A DNA stretch of 60,015 bases from Nitrospina sp. (GCA_020430445.1 JAGQJZ010000005.1:1-60015), one strand, 5' to 3'. Counted from the stretch's first letter, positions 45,321-53,796 are shown. Notes: generated by a model from the letters alone, not told the origin. Translations and numbers: made by a program.

Positions 45321-45374
45321 TCAAAAGCGAAGGTCCAAGGCGAGATTCTTCGGCTTCGCCTCAGAATGACACAT
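45321..45374 (+). repeat. Dispersed repeat copy C
   Basis: The leader TCAAAAGCGAAGGTCCAAGG and core CGAGATTCTTCGG, CTTCGCCTCAGAATGACAC match copy B (7318-7368) with only a few changes. The changes GG/CC around the loop keep the hairpin paired, which suggests that the folded form is under selection. Confidence 0.8.
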
Positions 45375-45401
45375 CCGTGGCGGTTGCTTTTTAACCCGTG
45401 A

Positions 45402-45617
45402 TTCTGCGAAAAACCTCGTTGAAGAAATTTACGGAGGCAAGACGTTAGCCGTTCGCAGTGGCACTCCACCGGAAGGTGGTTCTCGCCGGACGGGCGGTGC
45501 GCTCACCTTTTCTGTTCTGTAATTAAAGGACCGAGGAAATTTGCGAGGCCAATAGATTGGCGGCCCCCCGCAAGGAGTTCTGCGGAAAAGCCCGTCGAAG
45601 AAATTTACGGAGCCAAG
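45402..45617 (+). repeat. Three diverged direct repeats downstream of tRNA-Leu
   Basis: The long units at 45402-45441 and 45579-45617 share TTCTGCG, AAAA, CTCG or CCCG, then GAAGAAATTTACGGAG and CAAG. A shorter third copy lies at 45532-45555 (CGAGGAAATTTGCGAGGCCA). They sit just beyond the 3' end of the leftward tRNA-Leu gene. Origin unknown; they could be duplicated tRNA-flank DNA left by integration events. Confidence 0.6.
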
Positions 45618-45642
45618 GATCCGCCTCCCGGCGCGAGCCGGG

Positions 45643-45726
45643 TGCCGAAGAGAGGACTCGAACCTCCACTGGATTGCTCCAACATGGTCCTGAACCATGC
45701 GCGTCTACCAATTCCGCCACTTCGGC
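45643..45726 (-). tRNA. tRNA-Leu (anticodon CAG)
   Basis: On the minus strand the acceptor GCCGAAG (45726-45720) pairs with CTTCGGC (45650-45644). The anticodon stem CATGG/CCATG holds the loop TTCAGGA, giving CAG. A long class II variable arm (TTGGAGCAATCCA region) and the T-loop TTCGAGT are present. A73 at 45643 is followed by CCC, so CCA is not fully encoded. Confidence 0.95.
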
Positions 45727-45821
45727 TTGGGGTCGTGATGGAACGTTCAAAATAGCACAGCCCGGGGCGGCTGTGAATCAATTTTTTTAACCTGTTGTAC
45801 GGAAAATTATCCCACCGTCCT

Positions 45822-46850
45822 TCACCCCGCATCCGGGTCCAGTTCCGCGATTTTCCGGATCGAGATATGATCGTGCAGGATGAAGTAGAGCGCCCCCGCC
45901 AGCACCACGATCATGTTCAGCCCCCAGGCGACGAAGCCGAAACTCACCGCCGCCACTTCCGGTTCGTGCATGATCTCGTGCAGGGCGATCAGCACCCCCG
46001 CCTGGAACGAGCCGAGAAACGCCGGCGTTGGCAGCAGGGTGATGAGGATGCAGATCATCAGGGTGAGCAGGATGATGGAACCCGGCGAGGCGTCTTGCAG
46101 GCCGTATGCGAGGTAGAGCGGGTAATAGGCCAGCATGATCAGTCCCCACACCAGCGCCGTGGTCAGCGTCAGATTGAGCAGGGCGCTCTTGCTGCGGACC
46201 ACCCCCAGCCCGTCGCCGAAGGCGTGAATGAGGTGCGCCAGCTTGTCCCGCCAGTTGTCCGGAAGCGGCCGCAGGAAAAACCCCACCACCTTCATCGCCA
46301 GGTCCCGTTTGAAGGCCAGCAGGTAGATGAACACCATCAATCCCGCCACCAGTCCCATCGCCAGAATGCCGAACTGAAACGCCAGCGTTTCTATGGATAT
46401 CCCGTTCCAGTGCGCATCCGGCGCCAGCTTGTCGGCGTGGAAGGTCAGCAGCCAGGCCAGAAGGAACAGGAGCGCGGCCAGGTCGAACAGGCGTTCGACG
46501 ACGATGGTGGCGAAGGCGCTTGCGAAGGGAATGTTCTGCGATTTCCCGAGCAGGTAGGCGCGGACGAATTCCCCGGCGCGCGCGGGCAGGACGGCCGCCA
46601 TGAACCCGACCATGAGCGGCGAGACCAGCGCCCAGGCTTTGACGGGTTTGATGGGATTGACCAGCGCCTGCCAGCGTAACGTGCGGGCGGCGTAGGTGGC
46701 GGCCATCAGCAGGGTCGACATCGCCAGGTATTTCCATTCGACCTGGCGGAACGACTGCAGGAGTTCGCCCGTGGAGACGTTGCGCATGGTGTAGGCCACC
46801 GCCAGCGCGGCGACGACCAGGCCGATCGCCATTTGCCCGGTGCGCTTCAA
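45822..46850 (-). CDS. Lysylphosphatidylglycerol synthase TM-region (UPF0104) family protein
   Basis: A 342-residue membrane protein with about eight helices. It shows the family features LRWQALVNPIKPV, MVGFMAAVLPARAGEFVRAYLLGK (near 82-105) and ERLFDLAALLFLLAWLL. Members with only this transmembrane part lack the lysyl-transferase domain of MprF and are thought to move lipids or act in lipid-linked glycan steps; the substrate is unknown. A TTG start at 46850 overlaps the ribF stop (TTGA) with CAGGG 8 nt before it; ATG 46832 is an alternative. Confidence 0.85.
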   Translation of the reverse strand: MKRTGQMAIGLVVAALAVAYTMRNVSTGELLQSFRQVEWKYLAMSTLLMAATYAARTLRWQALVNPIKPVKAWALVSPLMVGFMAAVLPARAGEFVRAYLLGKSQNIPFASAFATIVVERLFDLAALLFLLAWLLTFHADKLAPDAHWNGISIETLAFQFGILAMGLVAGLMVFIYLLAFKRDLAMKVVGFFLRPLPDNWRDKLAHLIHAFGDGLGVVRSKSALLNLTLTTALVWGLIMLAYYPLYLAYGLQDASPGSIILLTLMICILITLLPTPAFLGSFQAGVLIALHEIMHEPEVAAVSFGFVAWGLNMIVVLAGALYFILHDHISIRKIAELDPDAG

Positions 46851-47779
46851 GCCTTGAACCCTGAAAGAATCGACCTCGCCGTTTCAATGTCGCAGCGGAT
46901 CTGTTCGACCAGGAGTTCCGCCGAGTTGAACCGCTGCTCGCCCCGGATGCGGCCGATGAACGCCAGTTCCACATGACGGCCGTAAATCTGTTCCTCGAAT
47001 CCGAAGATGTGCACCTCCACGCTCAGGCGGTCGCGGTCGAATGTCGGGTTGAAACCGATGTTGGCGACGCCGTCGAAGGTTTGCGTGCGGTAACGGACCT
47101 GCACCGCGTAGACGCCCGTGGCGGGAATCTGCACGCGGCTGGTGTCGAGGTTGGCGGTGGGGAACCCGATGCCGCGCCCGGTTTTGTGGCCATGGACCAC
47201 CGGTCCCTGCAGGGAGTAGGGGCGTCCCAGAAAGACCGCCGCTTTTTCCACCTCGCCCGCCTCCAGCAGGTCGCGCACGTAGGAGCTGCTGACCCCGTGG
47301 CCGTCGATCTTGACCTGATCGATGACGTGGACCTGGAAGTCGAATTCCGTGCCCATTTTTTTCAGGTATTGGATGGTGCCCTCGCGTCCGCGTCCGAACG
47401 CGTAGTCGAATCCGACCACCACCTCGCGCACGCCCACGGCCTCGGCCAGGTATTTGCGGGTGAAGTCGCGCGGCTGGTGGTCCGCCAGGCGGCGATTGAA
47501 GCGGGCGCAGATGACCCGGTCGATGCCGCACTGGCCGATCAGCTCGATTTTTTTGCGGAAGCTGGTGAGCAGCGGCGGAGCGGTATCCGGATTGAGCACT
47601 TTCAGCGGATGCGGCTGGAAGGTGAACGCCAGGCCGGTGCCGTTTTTGGCCCGGGCGATCTCCGCCACCCGGCGGAAAATCATCTGGTGGCCAATGTGAA
47701 CGCCGTCGAAATTGCCCAGCGCCACAACCGGGTAGGCCAGGGGGCGGGGCAGACTGAGGGGGTCGCGATTGATCTTCAT
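46847..47779 (-). CDS. ribF: Bifunctional riboflavin kinase/FAD synthetase
   Basis: 310 residues. The N-terminal FAD synthetase domain (nucleotidyltransferase fold) has ALGNFDGVHIGHQ (20-32) and SSSYVRDLL (near 168-176). The C-terminal riboflavin kinase beta barrel has GHKTGRGIGFPTANLD (near 195). It makes FMN and then FAD from riboflavin. Length is standard. It is translated together with the membrane protein that follows and is divergent from the tatA-like gene. No FMN riboswitch can fit in the short upstream gap. Confidence 0.96.
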   Translation of the reverse strand: MKINRDPLSLPRPLAYPVVALGNFDGVHIGHQMIFRRVAEIARAKNGTGLAFTFQPHPLKVLNPDTAPPLLTSFRKKIELIGQCGIDRVICARFNRRLADHQPRDFTRKYLAEAVGVREVVVGFDYAFGRGREGTIQYLKKMGTEFDFQVHVIDQVKIDGHGVSSSYVRDLLEAGEVEKAAVFLGRPYSLQGPVVHGHKTGRGIGFPTANLDTSRVQIPATGVYAVQVRYRTQTFDGVANIGFNPTFDRDRLSVEVHIFGFEEQIYGRHVELAFIGRIRGEQRFNSAELLVEQIRCDIETARSILSGFKA

Positions 47780-47857
47780 GCCCGGATTTTAACGTATAAC
47801 GTCCCGTGTGTGCTTAAAAAGTCCCGCCGTCCGCCCACCGCGCAAACTGGAATTTGA

Positions 47858-47886
47858 TTGGTTGCGGACTTCCGCTGCGTTATAAT
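47858..47886 (+). promoter_or_regulatory. Candidate sigma-70-type promoter of the tatA-like gene
   Basis: TTGGTT (47858-47863), a 17-nt spacer and a perfect TATAAT (47881-47886), 31 nt before ATG 47917, in the divergent gap with ribF. Confidence 0.5.
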
Positions 47887-47916
47887 GACAGAAATTTCCA
47901 TCTAAACGGGACGTTC

Positions 47917-48204
47917 ATGTTTGATATCGGATTTTTTGAACTGTTGATTATTCTGGGGATCGCCGTCATGGTGGTCGGCCCCGAGAACCTGCCGCGTTTG
48001 GCCCGCTCCCTGGGCAAGGGCTGGGGAGAATTCCAGAACACCTTCAGCGAACTCAAGCAGGAGGTGATGGACGAAACCGAAAACGTGAAGAAAACCGCCA
48101 ATCTCGAGGAAATCGAGCAGGAAATCTCAGCCGCCACCAAGGTGGATGTCGACGTCAATCTCGACCTCAACGAAGGCAACGAGATCAAGCCCGACCAGAA
48201 CTGA
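47917..48204 (+). CDS. TatA/TatB-family Sec-independent translocase subunit
   Basis: 95 residues: a short N-terminal membrane helix (about 3-20, FDIGFFELLIILGIAVMVV), the hinge GPENLPRLARSLGKGWGEFQ forming the amphipathic helix, then an acidic tail. Glu8 and the G-P-E hinge are in the usual places. TatA/TatB-type subunits help move folded proteins across the inner membrane with TatC. The hinge and long acidic tail lean toward TatB, but the two cannot be told apart safely by eye. TatC is not adjacent. Confidence 0.9.
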   Translation: MFDIGFFELLIILGIAVMVVGPENLPRLARSLGKGWGEFQNTFSELKQEVMDETENVKKTANLEEIEQEISAATKVDVDVNLDLNEGNEIKPDQN

Positions 48205-48261
48205 TCCTCGCCTCTTGATCCGGGCTGAAACCGCGCCGTCCCGGACGCCACCTGGAACCCG

Positions 48262-48654
48262 ATGATCAGCACGCCCAGCCTGCACCCCTTTTTCTCCCAT
48301 TTCCCGGGCGCGATGTTCGCCGCCGGGTGCGTGCTCCTGTACCTGGGTAAAAAAAACAACAAACCCGTGCTGTACGGCGCGGCCTCGCTCAACTTCACTT
48401 TCGGCCTGCTGGCCACGGTGCTCGCCGGTCTCACCGGCATGCTGGCGTCCGACCTGGGCCTCCGGCAGGTCAGCGAGGTCGAAGGTCACCAGGGCTACGC
48501 TTTCGCCATGTTGTTGACCTATGTCGCGGGAACGGTTTTTTCCTATACCCAGAAGTTTTCACAGGGAGCGAAGTGGGTGTATGCAGGCAACTTCTTTCTG
48601 CTTGTCATGACCTACTACAGCGGCTATCTGCTGGTGTTCCGTTCCGCTGGTTGA
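48262..48654 (+). CDS. DUF2231-like four-helix membrane protein
   Basis: 130 residues with four hydrophobic segments. The start has the DUF2231-type LHPFFSHFPGAMFAAGCVLLYLG (His and HFP motif, residues 7-29), and the last helix pair ends MTYYSGYLLVF. The function of the family is unknown; paired His residues suggest heme or metal binding. It converges on a second DUF2231 gene only 57 nt away. Confidence 0.7.
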   Translation: MISTPSLHPFFSHFPGAMFAAGCVLLYLGKKNNKPVLYGAASLNFTFGLLATVLAGLTGMLASDLGLRQVSEVEGHQGYAFAMLLTYVAGTVFSYTQKFSQGAKWVYAGNFFLLVMTYYSGYLLVFRSAG

Positions 48655-48671
48655 CCCATTTTAAAACGCTT

Positions 48672-48700
48672 CCCGGAAACGGGCCGGTGTGTGCCACCGG
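48672..48700 (-). terminator. Hairpins between convergent DUF2231 genes
   Basis: Two small stems lie end to end: CCCG-GAAA-CGGG (48672-48683) and CCGGTG/CACCGG (48684-48700). On the minus strand they are followed by AAGCGTTTTAAAA, so they could end transcription of the leftward gene. There is no T-run in the plus direction. Confidence 0.4.
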
Positions 48701-48711
48701 ACCGCAAGGCC

Positions 48712-49137
48712 TCATTGCAGCGTGGCTGTGCCGAACCGGTGGACCAGTTCGCCACCGAAATAACCCGTGGATAAAACCGCGAACAGTCCGAGCAGAATCA
48801 GCGCCAGATAAATCATGCGCGTTCCCGCACGGGTGCCCCGCCATCGCGAAACCCCCACCGCCGCGCTGAACAGCAAAAGCGTGGCGATTGCCGCCGTCAA
48901 GTGATACCCGGCGAACAGCTTGGCGGAATCCTTCATTTCGATTCCGGTCAGCAATGCCGCCAACCCGACGACCCCCGCAAGCAGGGCGCACGCCAGCCCG
49001 AGGCGGATATTGAAATGCCCCGCCGCGAGCGCGGTTTCCTCTTTTTGCAGGGTGCCGTAAAATTCGAACACCACGCCGCTGACCAGGAGCGCCACCGGGA
49101 AATGCACGACGAGAGGGTGCAACTGGGCGAACAGCAT
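48712..49137 (-). CDS. DUF2231 family membrane protein
   Basis: 141 residues with four hydrophobic segments. The typical start FAQLHPLVVHFPVALLVSGVVFEF (residues 3-26, with LHPLVVHFPVAL) is followed by a conserved-looking HLTAAIATLL and an end with STGYFGGELVHRFG. This matches the DUF2231 profile more closely than its convergent neighbour. ATG 49137 is used. It starts only 5 nt after the end of the RNA methyltransferase gene, so it is probably the last gene of that leftward group. Confidence 0.8.
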   Translation of the reverse strand: MLFAQLHPLVVHFPVALLVSGVVFEFYGTLQKEETALAAGHFNIRLGLACALLAGVVGLAALLTGIEMKDSAKLFAGYHLTAAIATLLLFSAAVGVSRWRGTRAGTRMIYLALILLGLFAVLSTGYFGGELVHRFGTATLQ

Positions 49138-49142
49138 GACGG

Positions 49143-49937
49143 TCAGGATTTGGGTCCGGGCCGGGTCAACTCCGAGAGCACCACGCCGAGCGCCACCGAA
49201 ACGTTGAGCGATTGCACCTTTCCCGTTCCCGGAATGTGGACTGCGGCGTCGCACCGTTTGCGCACGCGTTCGGAAAGCCCGGTGGCTTCGTTGCCGATCA
49301 CGACCACGCAGGGGCGTTTGATTTTTGTCGTATACAGGCTGGTGCTGCCTTCCGGCGCCGTGCCCAGAATGAAAGCGCCCTTGTCTTTCAGGTCGCGCAG
49401 GATCGTCGTCAGATCGGAGCATTCGTAGATCGGCACCGCGTCGAGCCCGCCTTCGGCCATCCTCACCGCCGAGGGCGCGAGCGCGGCCTGTCCCTCTTCC
49501 TTGCTCAGGATGCAGGCGGTCACGCCGAAAAATGCACAGGACCGCAGAAGCGCGCCGAGGTTGTGCGTGTTCTCAACGCGGTCGAACGCCACCAGCACGG
49601 TGTCCGGCGCCAGTTTTTTTTCCGTTAGCTTGTAGGCGGAGGGCAGGGTGGGCGGGCGCATGACCAGCAGCACGCCTTCGTGGTGCACGCTTTTGGTGAG
49701 GCGTTCCATTTCGCGGTCGGTGACCTGCCGGTAAGGCAGCTTGTGGTCGGCACACCATTTTTTCATGTGCATGACGTTGCGCGACCGTTCCCTGACGAAG
49801 AAGAGGCGCAGAACATCCTGCGGCCGCGAGGTGAAGGCCTTGAGGCAGGCGTTCAGCCCGTAAACATTGGCTTCGGTCTTCTTGCGGGAAGGACGCCGGG
49901 AGCCGGACTTGCCGGGTGTGTGGGATTCTGTGGACAC
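49143..49937 (-). CDS. TrmH/SpoU-family (SPOUT) RNA 2'-O-methyltransferase
   Basis: 264 residues. A basic N-terminus and a substrate-binding domain (VYGLNACLKAF) precede the SPOUT knot: NTHNLGALLRSCAFFGV (motif 1, near 122), VVVIGNEATGLSE (motif 2, near 212) and IPGTGKVQSLNVSVALGVVLSE (motif 3). These bind SAM and form the trefoil. RlmB-like rRNA or TrmH-like tRNA methylation is the likely job; the exact site is not known. Start is GTG 49937. Confidence 0.9.
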   Translation of the reverse strand: MSTESHTPGKSGSRRPSRKKTEANVYGLNACLKAFTSRPQDVLRLFFVRERSRNVMHMKKWCADHKLPYRQVTDREMERLTKSVHHEGVLLVMRPPTLPSAYKLTEKKLAPDTVLVAFDRVENTHNLGALLRSCAFFGVTACILSKEEGQAALAPSAVRMAEGGLDAVPIYECSDLTTILRDLKDKGAFILGTAPEGSTSLYTTKIKRPCVVVIGNEATGLSERVRKRCDAAVHIPGTGKVQSLNVSVALGVVLSELTRPGPKS

Positions 49938-49957
49938 GGAAACCTTTGTGGGCTGGG

Positions 49958-50404
49958 TTAGCGGACGAACTGGGCCAGCTTGCCGTTCAATTCATCCAGG
50001 CGTTTGACCAGATGGGCGATGATTCTGTCTTTGAACTTGCTGGATATGGGAGGAGAAAGCTTGGACAGGAGGGAGGTGTTGACTTTGAACACCAGCACCT
50101 CGTTGTCCGCCGTTATGGAACTGGTGCGCGGCCGGTCGGCGCGGAGAGTGAGTTCCCCGAACAGGGACCCCGGAACCAGTTGCGCCAGGAACACTTCCGG
50201 CGGCTTGTCGCGGGTCACGCTCAGGGAGCCGTCGAGGACGACATAGAAGGCCTTGTCGACTTCGTCCTGTCGCACCACGCGTTCCCCTTCTTCAAAACCC
50301 AGAATATTGGAATTCATGGTGCTCAACTCATGGACTTCGTCTTCAGTCATCCCCTTGAAGAAGGGAATGGACATCATGCATTCCTGAATCTGCTGCTGAT
50401 TCAT
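49958..50404 (-). CDS. Cyclic nucleotide-binding domain protein
   Basis: 148 residues forming one cNMP-binding beta roll: FFKGMTEDEVHELS at the start, GERVVRQDEVDKAFYVVLDGSLSV, and the phosphate-binding cassette PGSLFGELTLRADRPRTSSI (near 77-96). The C-terminal helix has no DNA-binding or kinase domain attached. Probably a stand-alone sensor that binds another protein, or a non-binding relative. It lies between RNA-modification genes. Confidence 0.88.
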   Translation of the reverse strand: MNQQQIQECMMSIPFFKGMTEDEVHELSTMNSNILGFEEGERVVRQDEVDKAFYVVLDGSLSVTRDKPPEVFLAQLVPGSLFGELTLRADRPRTSSITADNEVLVFKVNTSLLSKLSPPISSKFKDRIIAHLVKRLDELNGKLAQFVR

Positions 50405-50448
50405 AGGTTCGTTACACTTTCCACATCAAGACGAGAAGAAAAACCGGG

Positions 50449-51501
50449 TCACCCGTGTCCGCCCATCATGAAGGCTTCGGAGTCGTCGAAAACCGGCTGG
50501 GGAATATGGGCGACGCTGTCGAAAAAAGCGTCGGTTGTTTCCAGAACCGCGTGCGCCGTTGCGAGTTGAAACACGTCCCGCCGGAACGCCGCCGCTCCCG
50601 GATAACCAAACGCCAGCCACATGGCCATTTTCCTGAGAAACATGGTTTTAAGCCGGTTGTCAAAGTAGGGAGCCAGCAAGTCATAATAACGGCGAAGCAA
50701 ATGGTTTGCCAGTTCTTTTCCGCCGCTGTTTTCCGCCGTGCATTGCCTGAAGATCCAGGGGTTGCGCAGGGCGCCGCGGCCGATCATGACCGCATCCACT
50801 CCGGTGGTCTCCAGCAGTTCGACCGCCTTGGATGCGCTGCGCAGGTCGCCGTTGCCGATAATCGGAATGGCGGCGGCGCTTTTGACCTCGGCGATGAGGT
50901 CCCAGTCGGCCCAGCCGGAATACGACTGCTCGCGCGTTCTCCCGTGGATGGCCACCCATTCGCAACCGGCGTTCTCCGCCGCCCGCACGCACTCCCGGAC
51001 GGTCAGCTCCCGGTGGTTCCAGCCGGTGCGCATTTTCACGGTGAGCGGCAGGGGAATGTGTTTGCGGATGTGGGTCAGGAATTTTTCGAGATGCGCCGGG
51101 TCGCGCATCAGGGCCGCGCCGCAGCCTTTCTTGATCACTTTTTTAACGGGACAGCCGAGGTTGATGTCGATAAAGTGCGCGCCCGCTTCCGCCACCTGAT
51201 CGGCCACGGCGATGTAGTCCTCCGCTCCCTCGCCGAACAGCTGGATGCCGACCAGGGTGCCGGGGGCGGCGTGGACCTGGATCATCTGGCGTGTTTTGCC
51301 CGAGGCGTACCGCAGGCCCTTGGTCGAGACCAGCTCCGAGATGAGGACCCCGGCGTCCATTTCGTCCATCAACTGCCGGAACGGCGTGTGGGTGATGCCA
51401 GCCATCGGCGCGAGCCAGAAGCGGTTGCGCGCGCGGGCGATCAGGCCGGTGCCGCAGGGACTCGTGTTGGGTTCAGGGCAGGGGGTGGCAGGCGAATTCA
51501 T
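50449..51501 (-). CDS. tRNA-dihydrouridine synthase
   Basis: A 350-residue FMN enzyme reducing uridines in tRNA D-loops. FWLAPMAGITHTPFR begins the TIM barrel (near 28). The catalytic Cys is in INLGCPVKKVIKKGCGAAL (near 117). KMRTGW, HGRTREQSYSG and IGNGD with MIGRGALRNPWIF bind FMN and RNA. DusB-like in layout. Its N-terminus overlaps the end of the pseudouridine synthase gene by 29 nt, so the two are translated together. Confidence 0.93.
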   Translation of the reverse strand: MNSPATPCPEPNTSPCGTGLIARARNRFWLAPMAGITHTPFRQLMDEMDAGVLISELVSTKGLRYASGKTRQMIQVHAAPGTLVGIQLFGEGAEDYIAVADQVAEAGAHFIDINLGCPVKKVIKKGCGAALMRDPAHLEKFLTHIRKHIPLPLTVKMRTGWNHRELTVRECVRAAENAGCEWVAIHGRTREQSYSGWADWDLIAEVKSAAAIPIIGNGDLRSASKAVELLETTGVDAVMIGRGALRNPWIFRQCTAENSGGKELANHLLRRYYDLLAPYFDNRLKTMFLRKMAMWLAFGYPGAAAFRRDVFQLATAHAVLETTDAFFDSVAHIPQPVFDDSEAFMMGGHG

Positions 51502-52384
51502 TCCAGTGTCCGAAGTGGCGGGGCACGGGCGCCTTCAGGCGGTACCGTTTTCCCCGGCAGATAAAGTTCAATTGGAACGCATGCAGGCCGAGACCCGCTT
51601 CTCCTTCCCCCCGGCCCCGGCCGTATATGGGGTCGTTGACGATGGGGAGGCCGCATTCGGCAAGGTGGACCCGGATCTGGTTGGTGCGTCCGGTCAGGGG
51701 AAAGGCGCGCAGGAGCGACAGGCCGTCGCGGCTTCCCACCCATTCAAAACGCGTGCGCGCCGGCCGGGGATTCCGCACGTCGGGACCGACGCCCCGGGCG
51801 GAGCCGATGCGCTTGCCGATCGGCAGGTCGATTTCGAACGCGCGGCTGGCGGGAACGCCATGCACCAGGGCGAGGTATTCCTTTTCCACCCGCTGCTGCT
51901 TGAGCGCCGTCATCAGGTCGGTGGCGGCGGGTTTCGATTTGGCAAACACGGTGATGCCGGTGGTCAGGGCGTCGAGCCGCTGCACCGGACGCGGCACTTC
52001 ATCCGGGTACGCGTGTTTGAGGAGTTCGGTCATGCTGTTTTGAAAATAACGGCCCGAAGGGTGCACCGGAAGCGGCGCGCCCTTGTTGAACACGCGCAGG
52101 TGGCGGTCCTCGAAGATCACCTGCAGGGTGCGGTCCGCCGCGGGTTCCTGCCGGGCGGGCATGTGGGTGACGATGAAATCGTGCAGGTGGACCCGGTGTC
52201 CGGGCGCGATGCGTTCGCCGTTGACGGTGATTTTTCCGGTCCGGATCATTTCGACCCAGCGCGATTCCTCCTGAAAGGGAAAGCGGTCGGCGAAATATTT
52301 TTCCACGGCCCAGCCGTTGTAGCGCCCGGGAAGATGGGAACGGTACACCTGTTCGGCTGGGGGCGGCTGGAAAAGTCGGGTCAT
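51473..52384 (-). CDS. RluA-family RNA pseudouridine synthase
   Basis: 303 residues. An S4-like RNA-binding segment (about 25-70, WVEMIRTGKITVNGERI) is followed by the RluA catalytic domain: VIFEDRHLRVFNKGAPLPVHPSG, then PRPVQRLDALTTGITVFAK with the catalytic Asp near 137, and GRTNQIRVHLAECGLPIVND. It isomerises uridine in rRNA or tRNA; the site is not determinable here. It forms a leftward run with yqgE before it and dus after it. Confidence 0.92.
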   Translation of the reverse strand: MTRLFQPPPAEQVYRSHLPGRYNGWAVEKYFADRFPFQEESRWVEMIRTGKITVNGERIAPGHRVHLHDFIVTHMPARQEPAADRTLQVIFEDRHLRVFNKGAPLPVHPSGRYFQNSMTELLKHAYPDEVPRPVQRLDALTTGITVFAKSKPAATDLMTALKQQRVEKEYLALVHGVPASRAFEIDLPIGKRIGSARGVGPDVRNPRPARTRFEWVGSRDGLSLLRAFPLTGRTNQIRVHLAECGLPIVNDPIYGRGRGEGEAGLGLHAFQLNFICRGKRYRLKAPVPRHFGHWNEFACHPLP

Positions 52385-52403
52385 CGGTCGGGGGTCGTAC
52401 GGT

Positions 52404-52970
52404 TCAGTTCATTCGCGGGTCGACAGGGGCGTTCAACAGGTACTCGTATTCCCTGCCCATGCTGCGCACCACTTCGTGCCAGAGGTGGTCGGGGTCTGTC
52501 GAAAAGACGCATTCGCTTGTGGCGCCGTGGATCAGCCAGCTGCGCTGCTCCATTTCGCCGGCGAGCTGGCCCGGTCCCCAGCCGCTGTAGCCGATGAAAA
52601 ACCGCAGGTCTTCTTTGGGGTCCTTGAGGCGGGCGTAGACGTCCTCCAGGTGTTCCCAACTCATGCCCAGATGCACGTTGGGGCACACCTTTTCGAGGCC
52701 CGGCAGTTCTTCTTCGCATTGGACGAGGTAAAAGACCTGGGATTGCTGCACCGGCCCGCCAATGTAAATATCCCCCTTGTAATCCTTCAACAGGTCGATT
52801 TCCGGGAAGATTTCATTGGCGTCGAATTCCGCCTTGCGGTTGACCACCAGGCCGAACGAACCCTCGTCGTTGTGGTTGCACAGGAGGACCACCGTCCGGG
52901 AGAAGTTAGGATCGGGCAATACCGGATTGGCGATGAGAAACGAGCCTTGTCCGTAGTCGGGAGTTTCCAT
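52404..52970 (-). CDS. YqgE/AlgH family (UPF0301) protein
   Basis: 188 residues. GSFLIANPVLPDPNFSRTVVLLCNHNDEGSFGLVVNR (near 9-45) and the YIGGPVQ and GYSGWGPGQLAGEM motifs mark the UPF0301/AlgH family. The fold is known but no biochemical function is established. ATG 52970 starts the conserved part; the open frame runs further upstream without family residues. Confidence 0.9.
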   Translation of the reverse strand: METPDYGQGSFLIANPVLPDPNFSRTVVLLCNHNDEGSFGLVVNRKAEFDANEIFPEIDLLKDYKGDIYIGGPVQQSQVFYLVQCEEELPGLEKVCPNVHLGMSWEHLEDVYARLKDPKEDLRFFIGYSGWGPGQLAGEMEQRSWLIHGATSECVFSTDPDHLWHEVVRSMGREYEYLLNAPVDPRMN

Positions 52971-53046
52971 AAAAGCTTTCGGCTGACGGTTTTCCAGGTG
53001 ATTTGGGGCCACGGAGGGAACCGCGGCGCATCCACCATCCCGGGAA

Positions 53047-53673
53047 TTATAGATTGAGCGATTCCAGTTTGGAGAACAGGGAGCCGTGCCGCGCCGTTTC
53101 CCGCCCTTCCCGTGTCGCAAAATTATTGTCGAGGTACAGGGCCACCAGGTTGGGCAGGGCCTTCGAATTTGCAAGCGCCAGCAGTCCCGGGTCGCCGATT
53201 TCGTTCTGCGCGATGTCCATGTCCTCCAGCTTGTCCAGTTCGTTTTCCTCGGCCAGCAGGGTGGCCCCTTCGTCCCGGATGAAATTCCGGTAGAGGTTGA
53301 GGGTTTTGAGCTTCCTCAGATGAGGCGATTTGATCAGGGCGCGCAGGCCTTCGGGGCCGAGGTCGTTGCCGCCCATTTCGAGCCATTTGACCTTCGACAT
53401 CGCCTCGCAACGCGCCAGCAGGTCGGCGCCGGCATCGCCGATCTTGTTGCCCCCCAGGTTGACCCGGCGCAGGTCGCCCGCCTGGATGCGCTCGTCATCG
53501 AGGATCACCCCCAGGCCGTTGATGCCGACACAGCAGCCTTTGAGATTCAATTCCTTGCCGGAATCGAGCAGGTGGTCGTCGATCACCTTTTTCATGGCGT
53601 CGATCAGCTTCTGTCCGGTGTAGTTGCAGGGTTCCGCCGTGTCATAAATCCGGTATCCACTGAGTGAGGGCAT
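53047..53673 (-). CDS. Leucine-rich repeat (ribonuclease-inhibitor type) protein
   Basis: 208 residues with no leader, so probably cytoplasmic. Five repeats of about 24-28 residues run from near 70 to the end, each with the pattern L-x-x-L/V-x-L-x-x-N followed by G-x-x-G or an acidic turn (NLGGNKIGDAG; MGGNDLGPEG; LYRNFIRDEG; IAQNEIGDPG; LDNNFATREG). This is the RNI-like LRR form used for protein binding. The partner is unknown. ATG 53673 is preferred over 53748 because AAAGG precedes it. Confidence 0.75.
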   Translation of the reverse strand: MPSLSGYRIYDTAEPCNYTGQKLIDAMKKVIDDHLLDSGKELNLKGCCVGINGLGVILDDERIQAGDLRRVNLGGNKIGDAGADLLARCEAMSKVKWLEMGGNDLGPEGLRALIKSPHLRKLKTLNLYRNFIRDEGATLLAEENELDKLEDMDIAQNEIGDPGLLALANSKALPNLVALYLDNNFATREGRETARHGSLFSKLESLNL

Positions 53674-53796
53674 TGGAGAACCTTTATATAATGAAGTTGT
53701 TTGGGGCCGCGCACCGGTTTTCCGGGTCGGAAACCTGGGGCTGCCCATAAAAAGAATTCAGGTTGACTGATTAGGGACCCCACGCGGGATGTCTTT

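Larger units (their letters stand above)
45098..45642. other. Repeat-rich intergenic region beside tRNA-Leu
   Basis: About 545 bases without a supported gene. It contains dispersed repeat copy C (45321-45374), a CTGCCG/CGGCAG hairpin just after the permease gene (near 45102-45127), and three diverged copies of a GAAGAAATTTACGGAGCCAAG-like unit. Open frames on the minus strand (for example 45429-45698) run through the tRNA and the repeats and are not believed. Confidence 0.55.

Noticed and set aside
45429..45698. Minus-strand open frame of 89 codons beside tRNA-Leu
   Set aside because: It runs through the tRNA and the direct repeats, has no ribosome site, and its arginine- and proline-rich translation is typical of non-coding GC-rich DNA.
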